64,000 nucleotides of DNA from Leptobrachium leishanense. Taxonomy: Eukaryota; Chordata; Amphibia; Anura; Megophryidae. The translations under genes and the position numbers were made by a program. The DNA is taken from the NCBI GenBank assembly GCA_009667805.1, contig CM019065.1, positions 13,374,952 through 13,438,951 of the forward strand, in the 5' to 3' direction. Shown here piece by piece: positions 1-10,474 of the stretch (position 1 is the first letter of the stretch; each line of letters begins with the position of its first letter). The notes beneath the pieces are model-generated. The model worked only from the letters and a program-made list of their open reading frames with translations. It had not been told where the DNA came from and made no database searches.

Positions 1-719
1 AAACCACGGGCTTCCCACAAAACAGCTAGTAGTACCGGCAGGCCCCCAGAAAGGAACTCCTGAGACTGGCCCACGACATTCCCCTCGCGGCCATCTAGGA
101 ATGGCCAAGACCCGACACGGTTAACCGAGCATTCTTCTGGCCTCGCCTAGTGAGGATGTCTGGGAGTACTGCCGCACCTGCCCGACCTGCCAGAAAATGG
201 GGAAAACTGGGGACCACCCGAAACCCCCCTTCACCCCATGCCCATCATTCAAGAACCCTTTAGTCGGGTGGCGGTAGACATAATTGGTCCCTTACCCCGC
301 CCCAGCGCCACCGGGGAAGAATATATTCTCACCGTGGTGGACTACGCCACCCGATACCCGAGGCGGGTGGCCCTGTCTAACATTCAGGCAGACACCGTCG
401 CCGATATGGCCTCCGACAGGTGTTCTCTAGGGTAGGATTTCCTCAGGAAATCTTGTCTGATCAGGGCTCCCAATTCACCGCTGAGCTACCCAACAGCTCT
501 GGCGTCTGTGCGGGGTTAAGGCGCTTCACAGCGCCCCATACCACCCGCAGACGAACGGGCTGTGCGAGCGGTTTAATGGGACCCTGAAACTCATCCGCGC
601 TTACACCCAAGAGAGGAAAGACTGGGAGAAATTACCTACCCCACCTGTTATTTTGCCTACCGGGAGGTCCCCCAAGAGTCGACCGGTTCTCCCCCTTCGA
701 ACTCCTGTACGGGCGACGG
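1..719 (+). pseudogene. integrase, copy 1, broken
   Basis: Ty3/gypsy integrase region. Integrase inserts the cDNA into host DNA. The zinc-binding part (about 60-210) is frameshifted and contains stops. The catalytic core reads clearly at 238-435, including VDIIGPLP with the first catalytic Asp and VVDYATRYP. The second Asp block (SDQG, near 460) and the Glu block (NGLCERFNG, near 556) are in shifted frames. Equivalent regions of copies 2 and 3 confirm the identity. At least three frame breaks rule out function. Confidence 0.85.
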
Positions 720-2102
720 GTGCGAGGCCCCCTGGACTTAGTACGGGCGCAGTGGGAGGGGGGACAGGAAGCCGAAGGGCTCCCCGCCGTGAGTTACATC
801 CTGGAGCTCCGAGAGCGCTTGACCGAACTCACGGCGATGGTTCAGGGGAACATGCAGGCAGCCCAGGCCCAGCAGAAGGCATGGTACGACCGCTCTGCCC
901 GCAGCCGCTCGTTTCTCGTGGGGCAGAAGGTCCTGGTGTTGAAACCACAGTGGCAGAACAAGCTGCAGGTGTCCTGGCAGGGCCCCTATCGGGTGGTCAC
1001 CCAAGTGGGAGAGACCACCTACGTGGTTGTCAGCTGTACCGACACCAGGATCCAGCGGACGTTCCATGTCAATATGCTGAAGGCATACCACGAGCGCCCC
1101 GAGACAGTATCTGCCATCTGCGCTCCTGCGACCGAGGAGGCAGAACAGTTCCCCCTGGTAGACCTCCCCGGGATAGACGGTCGGCCCTCTGGGGTGGAAC
1201 AAGTGCAGCTAGGGGAAGGGTTGGGTCCCCATAAGCAGGAGCAGGCCAGGCAGCTGCTCCAAGAGCACCAGGAGCTCTTCTCCGCACTCCCTGGCTACAC
1301 CAGCCGGGCCGTGCACCAGGTGGAAACCCCCGGCCAGCGTCCCCTTCGGCAACCGGCATACAGACTCCCGGAGGCAGTACGCGAATCCATGCGGGCTGAA
1401 ATCCGGGAGATGCTGGAGCTGGGAGTTATCGAGCCCTCTGCCAGTCCATGGGCCTCGCCCATAGTCCTGGTCCCCAAAAAGGATGGTACCACCCGGTTTT
1501 GTGTCGGCTACCGGAGGCTCAATGACTGCACTGTCACTGATGCTTACCCCATGCCCCGAGTCGACGAGCTGTTGGATCAGATCTCCCAGGGCCATTTCTT
1601 GACCACGGTAGATCTGTGCAAGGGGTACTGGCAGATTCCCCTTGCAGAGGAGGCGACCCCCAAGTCGGCCTTCATCACCCCGTTCGGCCTGTACCAGTTT
1701 CGGGTCATGCCGTTCGGGATGAAGAACGCCCCGGCCACTTTTCAGCGGTTGATCGATCGCCTCCTCGATGGCCTCCAGGAATTCGCTTGCGCGTACCTGG
1801 ACGACATCGCCATCTACAGCCAGACTTGGGAGGAACACCTTCACCATCTGGGGGTGGTATTCGCTCGGATAAGGGACGCCAACCTGACCCTTAAACCCGT
1901 GAAGTGTAGGATAGGGATGTCCGAGGTACAGTACCTCGGCCACCGGGTGGGTCGGGGAACCCAGCGTCCAGAACCGGCCAAGATAGAAGCCATTCTGGAG
2001 TGGCCCACCCCATCACCAAGACTCAGGTCCTTGCTTTCTTGGGCACGGCAGGGTACTACCGGAAATTCGTTCCCAACTATAGCGTCCTCGCCAAACCCCT
2101 GA
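720..2102 (+). pseudogene. pol middle part, copy 1: GPY/F module and reverse transcriptase
   Basis: Open frame of 460 codons with no stop between the integrase C-terminus and reverse transcriptase. Residues 1-70 are the integrase tail. The GPY/F module is near residues 68-125 (FLVGQKVLVL, WQGPYRVV). A linker leads to reverse transcriptase from about residue 190: VPKKDGTTRFCV, TTVDLCKGYWQIPL, and the catalytic box AYLDDIAIYS (YLDD). The usual CVDYR block reads CVGYR, so a conserved Asp is changed. After about residue 435 the frame slips, and the true continuation is in the frame starting near 2000. The continuous reading shows directly that integrase precedes reverse transcriptase. Confidence 0.88.
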
Positions 2103-2641
2103 CCGACCTGACTAAGAAAACCCTGCCCCGCCAAGTCCTGTGGTCCCCGGAGTGCGAAACCGCCTTCCAACAACTGAAGACCGCCCTAACCCAAGCACCC
2201 CTCTTGGCAGCTCCCAATTATAACAAACGCTTCATTGTCCATACAGAAGCATCGATGTTCGGACTGGGAGCCGTACTAAGCCAAGTGGGGGACGACGGGG
2301 GGGATCATCCAGTGGCTTACATCAGCCGCAAACTCCTACCCCGGGAGGTGGGATACGCAGCGGTCGAGAAAGAATGTCTGGCCTTGGTTTGGGCCCTGCG
2401 AAAGTTCCAGCCGTATGTGTACGGGCGGTCCTTCACTGTAATGACGGATCACAACCCCCTGGTGTGGCTCAACCGGGTGGCGAGGGAGAACGGCCGCCTG
2501 TTGCGGTGGAGCCTGGCCCTCCAACCTTTTAACTTTTCTATCCAATACCGGCCTGGGCCACAGAACGGGAATGCTGACGGTCTATCCCGGCAATCGGCCC
2601 GGGAACCCGGAGATCCAAGCTCCCAGACTTCCCCTATTTGA
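2000..2641 (+). pseudogene. reverse transcriptase end and RNase H, copy 1
   Basis: Frame of 213 codons continuing pol after a frameshift near 2000-2030. It starts with the connection region (LGTAGYYRKFVPNY) and continues into Ty3-type RNase H, which removes RNA from the RNA-DNA hybrid. The first RNase H box reads IVHTEAS where copies 2 and 3 have HTDAS, so the catalytic Asp is replaced by Glu. The later Glu (EKECLALVWAL), Asp ([10 protein letters not shown]) and final Asp (NADGLSRQ) are present. The frame ends with a TGA at 2639-2641, about 50 bp before the 3' LTR, so nothing is encoded downstream of RNase H. Confidence 0.88.
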
Positions 2642-2679
2642 CCCGTGTGGGTCCAACCGGGTCCGTCGGACTCGTTTGA

Positions 2680-2691
2680 AGGGGGGAGGAA
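2680..2691 (+). promoter_or_regulatory. polypurine tract, copy 1
   Basis: A run of G and A (AGGGGGGAGGAA) directly before the TGTCATGG start of the LTR. This is the expected primer site for plus-strand DNA synthesis and fixes the 3' LTR boundary. Confidence 0.85.
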
Positions 2692-3399
2692 TGTCATGGA
2701 ACGGACATAGGGGCTCTGACCAGCGAGCCCCAGAACTAACAGCCTGGGACATTTCAAAGACCTTTTTCTTTATTTGAGACTCTTTCGGTTTTGCGTGTTG
2801 AAATGAACAGTTATACCTTTTCTAGATGTGGTTTTATTGGTGTGATGTATTACCATGTATCCTGTAATGTATGAGTGTGGATTCAGATGTGTAATTGTGT
2901 GATGCATTTAAAGGTATTATATTTCCCCTTGGTTGCTAGGAGTGAAAGGCTGTGTTGAAATTCAATTGTATGTTAATTTCTGTGTACATTAGCTCTGTGT
3001 GTGTGTGTAATCTGATGATGCAAGCATGCCATTGTATGCAAATTGAGTTCCCATTCAAGCCTGGGCATGTCTCCTTTGTGTGTGAGATGTTTAAATGCGT
3101 GTCCCATTTGAGTAAAAAGTCAGTTCAACTGCGTTTGACTTGAAGCATACAGCCCCGTTTGGTGTCGTCATTTCATCGCTAAAATCACAGTGCAGGAGAC
3201 ACTCTGCGGTCTCCAAGCTCCCCACTATGCAGAACGGGTCAACTTAATTCGGCAGCACCATCTCACCAAGTAACGCCAGGGTCATCTCAGGCCGCTCGAG
3301 ATGCCGAGTGCCGTGACACTCGGTAGTCGGGCCTGACGCCATCAAGAGGGGGTCGGATACGAGCACACCCGCAGACGGATAACACCCCATTCCGTCACA
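2692..3399 (+). repeat. 3' LTR, copy 1
   Basis: About 708 bp, beginning TGTCATGG after the polypurine tract and ending near CATTCCGTCACA. The last 50 bases are the reverse complement of the start of the LTRs at 4672 and 40755 (shared GAGCACACCCGC and CCGTCA), which places the right edge. Most of the remainder is unlike those LTRs. No target duplication can be tested because the 5' end is missing. Confidence 0.75.
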
Positions 3400-4671
3400 G
3401 GAGTGAGGGATCACACACATACAATGCGATCCCTGACAGTGTCCTGCGTGCGTCCTGCTCCTTTCGTTGCTCTGCTTGCTCTGCCCCTGTCTTGCACGAG
3501 GCTTCAGATGTCTCTCCTCGCGCCAGTACGCCCACTTCCTCCTTCCTTTGCAAAGGTCTCTGGGAGATGGAGTGTTTTGGCACAACATAGTCCATAACGT
3601 CTCTGGCTCTCTCTCCCTTTAGTGGTAGCAACAGTCCATTACATAGAGCCAATCTATCCCTGCGCAACATCACTATTCGTGGAAATTCCCTGTTCGGGTC
3701 AGATTGACTCTCTGAATAACCTGCCAGACTTTTTAAGGCAGCGTCACATACTACAGGGTCATTTATATCAATAAAAATGTGGTTTAGAACAAAAGCAAAA
3801 TATTTTATGTGACGTGTGTCATTTTGAACTTGAGGTACACATGGGCCTAGGAATGTATTTGGGAGGTGCAGGCCTCATGTTCTATATTATTTCCCTGACC
3901 GTTTTTATATTGCAATCACACTCTGCCTGTTAGGGTGCAGGATGTTTGTGTAATCTGTATTATGAACATGTACAAATAATTGTCTGTTTATCGTTATGGT
4001 CTATGTGTATCTGCTGCTATCTGCTGATAGGATTGCTGGCTAGGATATGATAGCCATTTCCAGCATCGCCTCTCAGGAATGTGTTATTTATCTGTACGTT
4101 TAAGTGGTCTTTTGTTAATCTGCCTTGTCAAAGCACACTGGGTGATTTTGCACAACAGTGAAGAGGTTAAAAACACCTAGCTGAGAATATATGTGTTTTT
4201 TTAAAAGACAGGTGTTTTTAACCTCTTTAGACTTATGGTAAGGCTGAGTGCTGTCATGATCCACAGAGACTCTCTCACCCAGGGGCTTTCCTGCACCTCC
4301 TCTGCTGACTAGACCAGTCCTCCATTGCGGCGGCAGCGTTAGCGACCAAGCATGTAGGTGGCTCCCATCTTGATGCCAGGAGGTCCCCGCACAGATGCAC
4401 AAGCGTCATCCTCCTGAACAGCCCATGCTCGTATGATGTGCAAAGGTGATGCAACTGCAAAGGGCGCTGTCAAAATGAAGCCGGGCGCAAATTGATGACA
4501 TCATTACTCCAGGCCAGTGTCCAGGCTCAACTGACTGTCTGCACCTTTGATCCCTGCCACCTGATTGGACACCAAGGAGGACCATCCCACACCTGAAGCT
4601 CTTCCCTATCTCCACTCCCTATAAATACCAAGCACTCCCCCTCCTCAGTGCTGGGTTACTAAAATACTCCT
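3400..4671. other. unassigned spacer with a perfect hairpin
   Basis: No convincing coding region. A perfect 18-bp inverted repeat (arms 4161-4178 and 4210-4227, AAGAGGTTAAAAACACCT) surrounds a 31-base loop. A TATAAATA box at 4619-4626 with pyrimidine-rich flanks, just left of the copy 2 insertion, resembles the promoter of an older LTR that copy 2 may have split. That last point is a weak inference. Confidence 0.4.
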
Positions 4672-5797
4672 TATGACGGAATGCGATGGTGTTCCGCCTG
4701 CGGGTGTGCTCTATCTGCGTGACCCCGTCGCTTACCGCTGGCCCGACTACCGAGTGGCGCGCACTCGGCGTCTCGTGCGGCCTGGCGTGACCCTAGAGTA
4801 GGGTTAGCGGGCGGTGGAGGGGACCCCTGCCTGGAACCAGTCCGACCACTGAGGCGCGCAGCACTCAGCGTCCCGAGCAACTGGTTCCCTGACCTTGCGG
4901 TGTTGGGACGCCTGGGGGAAATCGGCCCTAGCAGCCGCGGAGGAAGATTCGGATCTTATTGGGAAACGTTTCGGATCTTAGGGCGGGAACGTTTCCGATC
5001 CGGGGGCGGGTGTCTCTTCGGATCTTGGGCGGTGAAGGTTTCGGTCGGGAAGGGATGGCGGTCGAATCGGAACTGGAGGGCTTCGGATCGGTATGGGAGG
5101 GAGGTTCGGATCTGGCGGGACCAGTGGAGAGTTCGGGTCTTACCGCAATGCCGAAGCGCGGTTCCCGGCGGCGGCGGCGTTCGGTCGGTTCGGATCTCCG
5201 TCTTCCTCGAATCGAAGCTTCCTGAGCAGCGCCTCTGCCCTGATACTCGATGCAGGGTCAGAGCGCTCGATTCGGATCGTATCCGGGTGGGCACCGTACT
5301 CTGAGGCCGCGGAGGACACTCAGATCCGAAAATACGGCGGAGAATAAACACACACCAGTCAGAGCTGAATGTACTGCAGAATCTGGCTTTTTTATTACAG
5401 TCCAAGCATTTATTACCTCTGCACACAATTAGAATACAATGGGACTCCTTGCCCGCCCTCCCAGGACCCATTGGCCCTTGGCCTTCAGGGAGTCACCAAT
5501 TCGGACCGGATGGTCCGAATCGGCCATTTTACGATTCGAACCGGATGGTTCGAATCGGCCATTTTCCGAACCGAGAATTCCAACTGCGCCACAAGGATCG
5601 GAAAATGGCGGCGAGCAAGGCAAACAAAGGGAAAAAGTCATTACACCATAAACCAACGGGGAACACGTTATTAACACCACACAATGTCACATCTAAATAA
5701 AACTGGTAAACGAGGTGCGTGCCACCACACCCAAGTGTCCATGTCCCCACTGTCACTGCACCGCCCCTGGCTGAGGGTGCTGGGCCATCCCGTGACA
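4672..5797 (-). repeat. 3' LTR, copy 2
   Basis: Near-identical to 10475-11594. In element orientation it starts TGTCACGG and ends CCGTCATA. It contains many TTCGGATC-like words and a palindromic cluster near 5500-5600 with repeats of CGAATCGGCCATTTT. TTTATT near 5388-5411 gives AATAAA on the - strand, a candidate polyadenylation signal. Confidence 0.9.
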
Positions 5798-5816
5798 CTC
5801 CTCCCCCTCCCCAAGG
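5798..5816 (-). promoter_or_regulatory. polypurine tract, copy 2
   Basis: On the - strand this is a purine run of the form TTGGGGAGGGGGAGGAG, directly upstream of TGTCACGG. It matches the tract of copy 3 and resembles that of copy 1. Confidence 0.85.
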
Positions 5817-5914
5817 TCCGACGCACTCGGTTGGACCCCACCGGGTCGTACCGGGTAGTCGGGGCTCCCCAATCCCCTGGTTCCCGGGCCGACTGTCGCG
5901 ATAACCCATCTGCG

Positions 5915-6567
5915 TTACCGTTCTGCGACCCGGGCCGATATTGGATGGAAAAGTTGAAGGGTTGGAGAGCCAGGCTCCACCGCAGTAGGCGGCCGTTCCC
6001 CCGCCACTCGGTTGAGCCATACCAAGGGGTTATGGTCGGTCATCACGGTGAAGGACCGACCGTAGACGTAGGGTTGGAGCTTCCGTAGGGCCCAGACCAG
6101 GGCCAGGCACTCCTTCTCCACTGCAGCATACCCCACCTCTCGTGGCAACAGCTTCCGGCTAATAAACGCCACCGGATGGTCCCCCCCGTCGTCCCCACTT
6201 GACTCAGGACAGCTCCCAGTCCGAACATGGACGCGTCTGTGTGGACAATAAAACGTTTATTATAGTTGGGAGCTGCCAGCAGGGGCGCTTGGGTCAGGGC
6301 GGCCTTCAGCTGCCGGAAGGCCTGTTCGCACTCCGGGGACCACAGGACTTGGCGGGGCAGGGATTTCTTGGTCAGATCAGTCAGGGGTTTGGCCAGGTCG
6401 CTGTAATGGGGTACAAAATTTCTGTAGTACCCCGCGGTACCCAGAAAGGCCAGGACCTGGGTCTTGGTCACCGGGGTGGGCCAATCCAGGATAGCCTCTA
6501 TCTTCGCGGGCTCCGGCCGTTGTATCCCGCACCCCACCCGGTGGCCCAGATACTGCACCTCGGCCAT
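5915..6567 (-). pseudogene. reverse transcriptase end and RNase H, copy 2
   Basis: Two overlapping frames (6567-6043 and 6172-5915) cover the connection region and RNase H. The first RNase H box reads IVHTDASMFGLG, keeping the catalytic Asp lost in copy 1. The Glu box (EKECLALVWAL) and Asp box ([10 protein letters not shown]) lie in the second frame. A frameshift in the GDDGG coding run near 6190 separates them, and a second one near 5980 breaks the end. Confidence 0.85.
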
Positions 6568-7163
6568 CCCACCCTACACTTCTCCGGCTTCAGGGTCAGG
6601 TTGGCGTCCCTAATCCGGCCCAGGACAGTCCCTACATGATCCAGATGTTCCTCCCAGGTCTGGCTATAGATGGCTATATCATCCAGGTACGCGCAAGCGA
6701 ATCCCTGGAGGCCATCGAGGAGGCGATCGATTAACCGCTGGAAGGTAGCAGGGGCGTTCTTCATCCCGAACGGCATGACTCGAAACTGGTACAGGCCGAA
6801 CGGGGTGATGAAGGCCGACTTCGGGGTCGCCTCCTCGGCAAGGGGAATCTGCCAATACCCCTTGCACAGATCCACCGTGGTCAGAAAATGACCCCCGGAG
6901 ATCTGGTCTAGCAACTCGTCGACTCGGGGCATCGGATAAGCGTCCGTAACGGTACAGTCGTTTATCCGCCGATAGTCGACGCAGAACCTGGTTGTACCGT
7001 CCTTTTTGGGCACCAGGACCACGGGCGACGCCCATGGGCTGGCCGACGGCTCAATGACCCCCAGCTCCAACATCTCCCGGATCTCAGCCCGCATGGACTC
7101 GCGGACTGCTTCCGGGATCCGGTAGGCGGGCTGTCGGAGTGGTCTCTGACCGGGTGTGTCCAC
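6498..7163 (-). pseudogene. reverse transcriptase, copy 2
   Basis: Frame of 221 codons with a nearly full reverse transcriptase domain: VPKKDGTTRFCVDYR near residue 55, LTTVDLCKGYWQIPL near 97, and the catalytic YLDD box near 160. The frame is lost near 6560 where the RNase H frame takes over, and upstream near 7150. No premature stop interrupts the catalytic centre. Confidence 0.88.
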
Positions 7164-8345
7164 CTGATGGACGGCCTGGTCTGTATATCCCGGAAGGGCC
7201 GAGAAACCCCCGGATAGGCGAGAAGCAGCTGCCGCGCCTGCGCCTGTTTCTCGGCCCTAGCTCCTCCCCCAACTGCACCTGCCCCACCCCGGAAGGCTGC
7301 TTGGCTACCCCCGGGAGTTCCTCCAGGGGAAAGGGTTCCATCTCCTCGGCCGCCGGCGCGCATATGGCGTCCACCGACTCTGGCCGCTCATGGAAGGCCT
7401 TCAGCATATTGACGTGGAACGTCCGCTGGATTCTGGTGTCCGCGCAGCTCACAACCACATAGGTGGTATCCCCCAGCTGGGTTACCACCTTGTAGGGACC
7501 TTGCCAGGCCGCCTGCAGCTTGTTCTGCCGCTGTGGTTTTAACACCAGAACCTTCTGTCCCACACAGAACGAGCGGCTGCACGCAGCGCGATCGTACCAC
7601 GCCTTCTGCTGAGCCTGGGCCGTCTCCATGTTCTCCTGCACGAACCCCTGGAGGTCCGCCAAGCGCTCCCGCAGCTTCAGGACGTACTCCCCACCACGGC
7701 TCCGTCCTCCTCCGGCGCCCCCTCCCACTGAGCCCTAACCAGATCCAGAGGACCTCGCACCCGGCGTCCATATAGCAGCTCAAAGGGTGAGTACCCGGTG
7801 GATTCCTGCGGAACCTCCCGGTAGGCGAACAGCAAGTGGGGAAGATACTTCTCCCAGTCCCTGTTCTCATGCACGAAGGCCCGGATGAGCTGCTTCAGGG
7901 TCCCATTGAACCGCTCGCACAGCCCGTTGGTCTGGGGTGATACGGGGCGCTGTGCAGCGCCTTAACGCAGACAGAGACGCCAGAGCTGTTGGGTGAGCTC
8001 AGCGGTAAACTGGGTACCCTGATCGGATAGGATTTCTCGGGGAAACCCTACCCTCGTGAACACCCTGAGGAGCGCGTCTGCTACGGTGTCCGCCTGGATG
8101 TTGGCCAAGGCCACAGCCTCGGGGTACCGGGTGGCATAATCCACTACGGTAAGATATACCTCTTACCTGTGGCACTGGGCCGTGGCAACGGCCCTACGAT
8201 GTCAACCGCCACCCGGCTAAAGGGCTCCTGGATAATGGGCATGGGCCGCAAGGGCGCCTTCGGATGGTCCCCAGCCTTCCCAGCTTTCTGGCAAACCGGG
8301 CAGGTGCGGCAATAATCGCGGGTGTCGTTGCTAAGGCGAGGCCAG
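7084..8345 (-). pseudogene. integrase with GPY/F module, copy 2, broken
   Basis: Integrase spread over several frames. The zinc-binding CRTCPVCQK and first catalytic Asp (VAVDIVGPLP) sit at the end of the long frame ending at 8144. VVDYATRYPEAV and the second Asp (LSDQGTQF) are at 8155-7990. The CERFNGTL Glu block is near 7910. The frame 7728-7084 holds the C-terminal part with WQGPYKVV, the GPY/F motif thought to affect integration-site choice. Reverse transcriptase follows directly, confirming the order. At least three frame breaks. Confidence 0.85.
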
Positions 8346-9247
8346 TAAAACGCGCGCGCCAACCTGTGCCGGGTTTTACTCTGGCCTAAGTGACCGCAAG
8401 GGGGATGTCGTGGGCCAAGCGCAGAAGCTCCTGCCTGGGTCCCTGCGGTACCACCAGCTGCTTCTGCGGAATCTGCTTCTTCTTGGCCCCCTCCCTCACG
8501 GTATAACGGTACAGCAGCCCATCCTCCCACTCCACTTGTCTTTCCCTGACCGTCCAAGCCCTGACCAGCTCGGTCCCGGTAGCCCTGTAGGGTGGGGTCG
8601 GTTTGCGTCTGGTGGCGCAGCGTCTCCGGGGTACTCCACGGGGAAGGGAGGACAGGCGGAGGGGAAAGAATCGGGTCCCGTCGAGGTCGGGGAGGTGATG
8701 GCGGTCTGGGCGGTTGGGAGGGGTCTGGGGTTTTGGGCTGTCGGGAGGGTCGGGGAGGTCGGGAATGGTTGGGGGGTCGTGGAGGCCGGGGAGGTTTGGG
8801 AGGTTTGGGAGGTCGGGATGGTGGTGGTGGAGGTCTCACCTGGGTCCCATTCGGAGCGCCCCTGTCTTGTCGTCGGCTCTGTTGCCTAGTGGTAACCGGG
8901 GTAGCTGCATCTGTGGAGTAAGCGGAAATGAGCTGCCCCAAATCATTCCCCAGGAGCACCTCGGCCGGCAGTTGTCTCAGCAACCCCACCCGCACCTCCT
9001 TCTCCCCATTCCCCCAGTCCAGGTGCACCCGAGCCGTCTCGAGCCGGAGCACTTTTCCTCCCGCCACCCGTACTGCTACAGTGCTCCGCAGGCGGTCGCT
9101 TGGCGGGACCAAGTGAGGCCGGACCAGGGTGATGGTAGCCCCGGAGTCTCGCAGCCCCTCAGCAGGCCGCCCATTTATCCACACCGCCTGGCGGTGGTGT
9201 CGGCGGTTGTCATCCGCGGCGGCTTGCACGGGGTCGGCTTCGTGCAA
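8144..9247 (-). pseudogene. protease and proline-rich linker, copy 2
   Basis: Frame of 367 codons. An aspartic protease lies near residues 20-105, with active-site LRDSGATITL (Asp near residue 34, about base 9148) and a distal VLLGNDLG block. It would cut the Gag-Pol polyprotein. Residues about 137-200 are a proline-rich stretch (repeats such as PPRPPRPP) encoded by a G-rich simple repeat on the + strand at 8690-8840. It is absent from copy 3, so it looks like a local expansion. Another frameshift distorts the region near 8480-8560 before the integrase zinc site. Confidence 0.82.
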
Positions 9248-10424
9248 GCTGCTCCCACCATTCCTCCGGGGCCTCCGGCCACGGAGCTCCGGCGTCGCAA
9301 CAATGGGCCGCCGGCGATGGCCTGCCGGCCGGCCGGGTCAATTCCGGGCGGTTGGGGCAATGTTGTTTGTAGTGCCCCTCCTGGTTGCACCCGTAACAGC
9401 GGACGTTAGCCATGTTGGTGGGCCGGCTGGGAGGCCGTGCTACAGGCGCCCGGACCGCTGGTGGTGGAGGTGGTGGAGGTAGTGGGGCGGGTAAAACGGG
9501 ACGGCTGGCCAGGGTCCGCTCTCCCCGGCAACTTCCGGGTGTCCGTGTACTCGTCGGCCCAGGTGGCCGCTTGCTGCACCGTATGGGCTTCTTGTCGCGC
9601 ACCCACTCTCGGATAGCGGAGGGTGTGTGCTCGAAGAACTGCTCGAGCAGCAGCAGTTGGGTGATCTCGGCCACCGTCTCCGCTTGGCTTCCCGAGAGCC
9701 AGGTGCGCAGGTCCTCTGCTGCAGCCGATGGGCCCACTCCACGTGGGTGGCGCCACTGGGCCGGCGAGAATTCCGGAACTTCGTCCGGCTAGCTTCCGGG
9801 GTCACGGCATATCTACTCAGCAGCGCCTGCTTGACGTGCGAGTAGCTGGTGGCCTCGTCGTCCGGGACCGTACGATAGGCCTCGGCGGCCCGGCCGGTCA
9901 GCTTACTCGCCAGGATCCGAATCCAGTCGGCCCGGTGCACGTCATGCACCCGACACAGGCGCTCAAAGTCTTGCAGATAGCTTTCGATCTCTTCCTCGGC
10001 TTCCCGGAACTCCTTGAACGCCTGGAACGGCACTTTCCGCCCGGCGTATCGGTCCGATGGCGAGCGGCTACTCGCGGGCTTCGCACTTCGGCCACCGCAG
10101 CCACCGCAGTCGTGCGCCCCGCTCTCTCTCCCTCTCCTCTTCCTGTCCGAGTTCCCGACCCAGCTTCCTCATCTCAGCTTCCGATGGGGCCGGACCCATC
10201 ATGGAGATCCGCTCCCGCATCTTCCGGCAGAATTCGCTATCCTCGGCCTCAGCGGGAACGGCAGCCGGCACTGGGTCCGCGGGCAACGCCGCGAACGCCT
10301 CTTCCTGGTCAATTCTCCTCAACTCCTCTATCAGAGTCTCCCGACTCTTGGAGCCCGGGACACCGCCCCGATTCTCCAGCATCCCACGCAGGACGTCCCG
10401 CTTGTAGGCAGTATACTTGATCAT
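9210..10424 (-). pseudogene. Gag with SCAN-like capsid region, copy 2
   Basis: Gag in at least three frames: 10424-10068 (N-terminus, ATG at 10424), 10033-9440 (capsid) and 9737-9210 (capsid end and nucleocapsid). The block from KFRNSRRP through LLLLEQFF to AIREWVRDKKP matches the layout of the vertebrate SCAN domain. A proline-rich spacer and an intact CCHC zinc knuckle follow (CYGCNQEGHYKQHC, about 9405-9364). Frameshifts near 10060 and 9720 disrupt the capsid, so no working Gag is made from this copy. Confidence 0.85.
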
Positions 10425-10474
10425 GATGAGGGTCCCCCTGGGGTCTGCAGAGAGCTATCCACCGCTGCCACCAG

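Larger units (their letters stand above)
1..3399 (+). mobile_element. Gmr1-like Ty3/gypsy element, copy 1 (5' part outside window)
   Basis: LTR retrotransposon running left to right. From the window edge it reads integrase, GPY/F module, reverse transcriptase, RNase H, polypurine tract and a 3' LTR. Integrase lies upstream of reverse transcriptase, as in Ty1/copia, although the proteins are clearly Ty3/gypsy; this order is known for the Gmr1 lineage. Gag, protease and the 5' LTR are beyond base 1. Several frameshifts make it inactive. Its LTR shares only the distal end with the LTRs of copies 2 and 3, so it is a separate subfamily. Confidence 0.9.

Noticed and set aside
1..2641. Integrase before reverse transcriptase caused by local rearrangement
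   Set aside because: The same order is found in three independent copies, one of them in a single open frame flanked by intact LTRs.
8410..9792. Plus-strand Gly-rich and mixed frames
   Set aside because: Antisense shadows of protease and Gag of copy 2.
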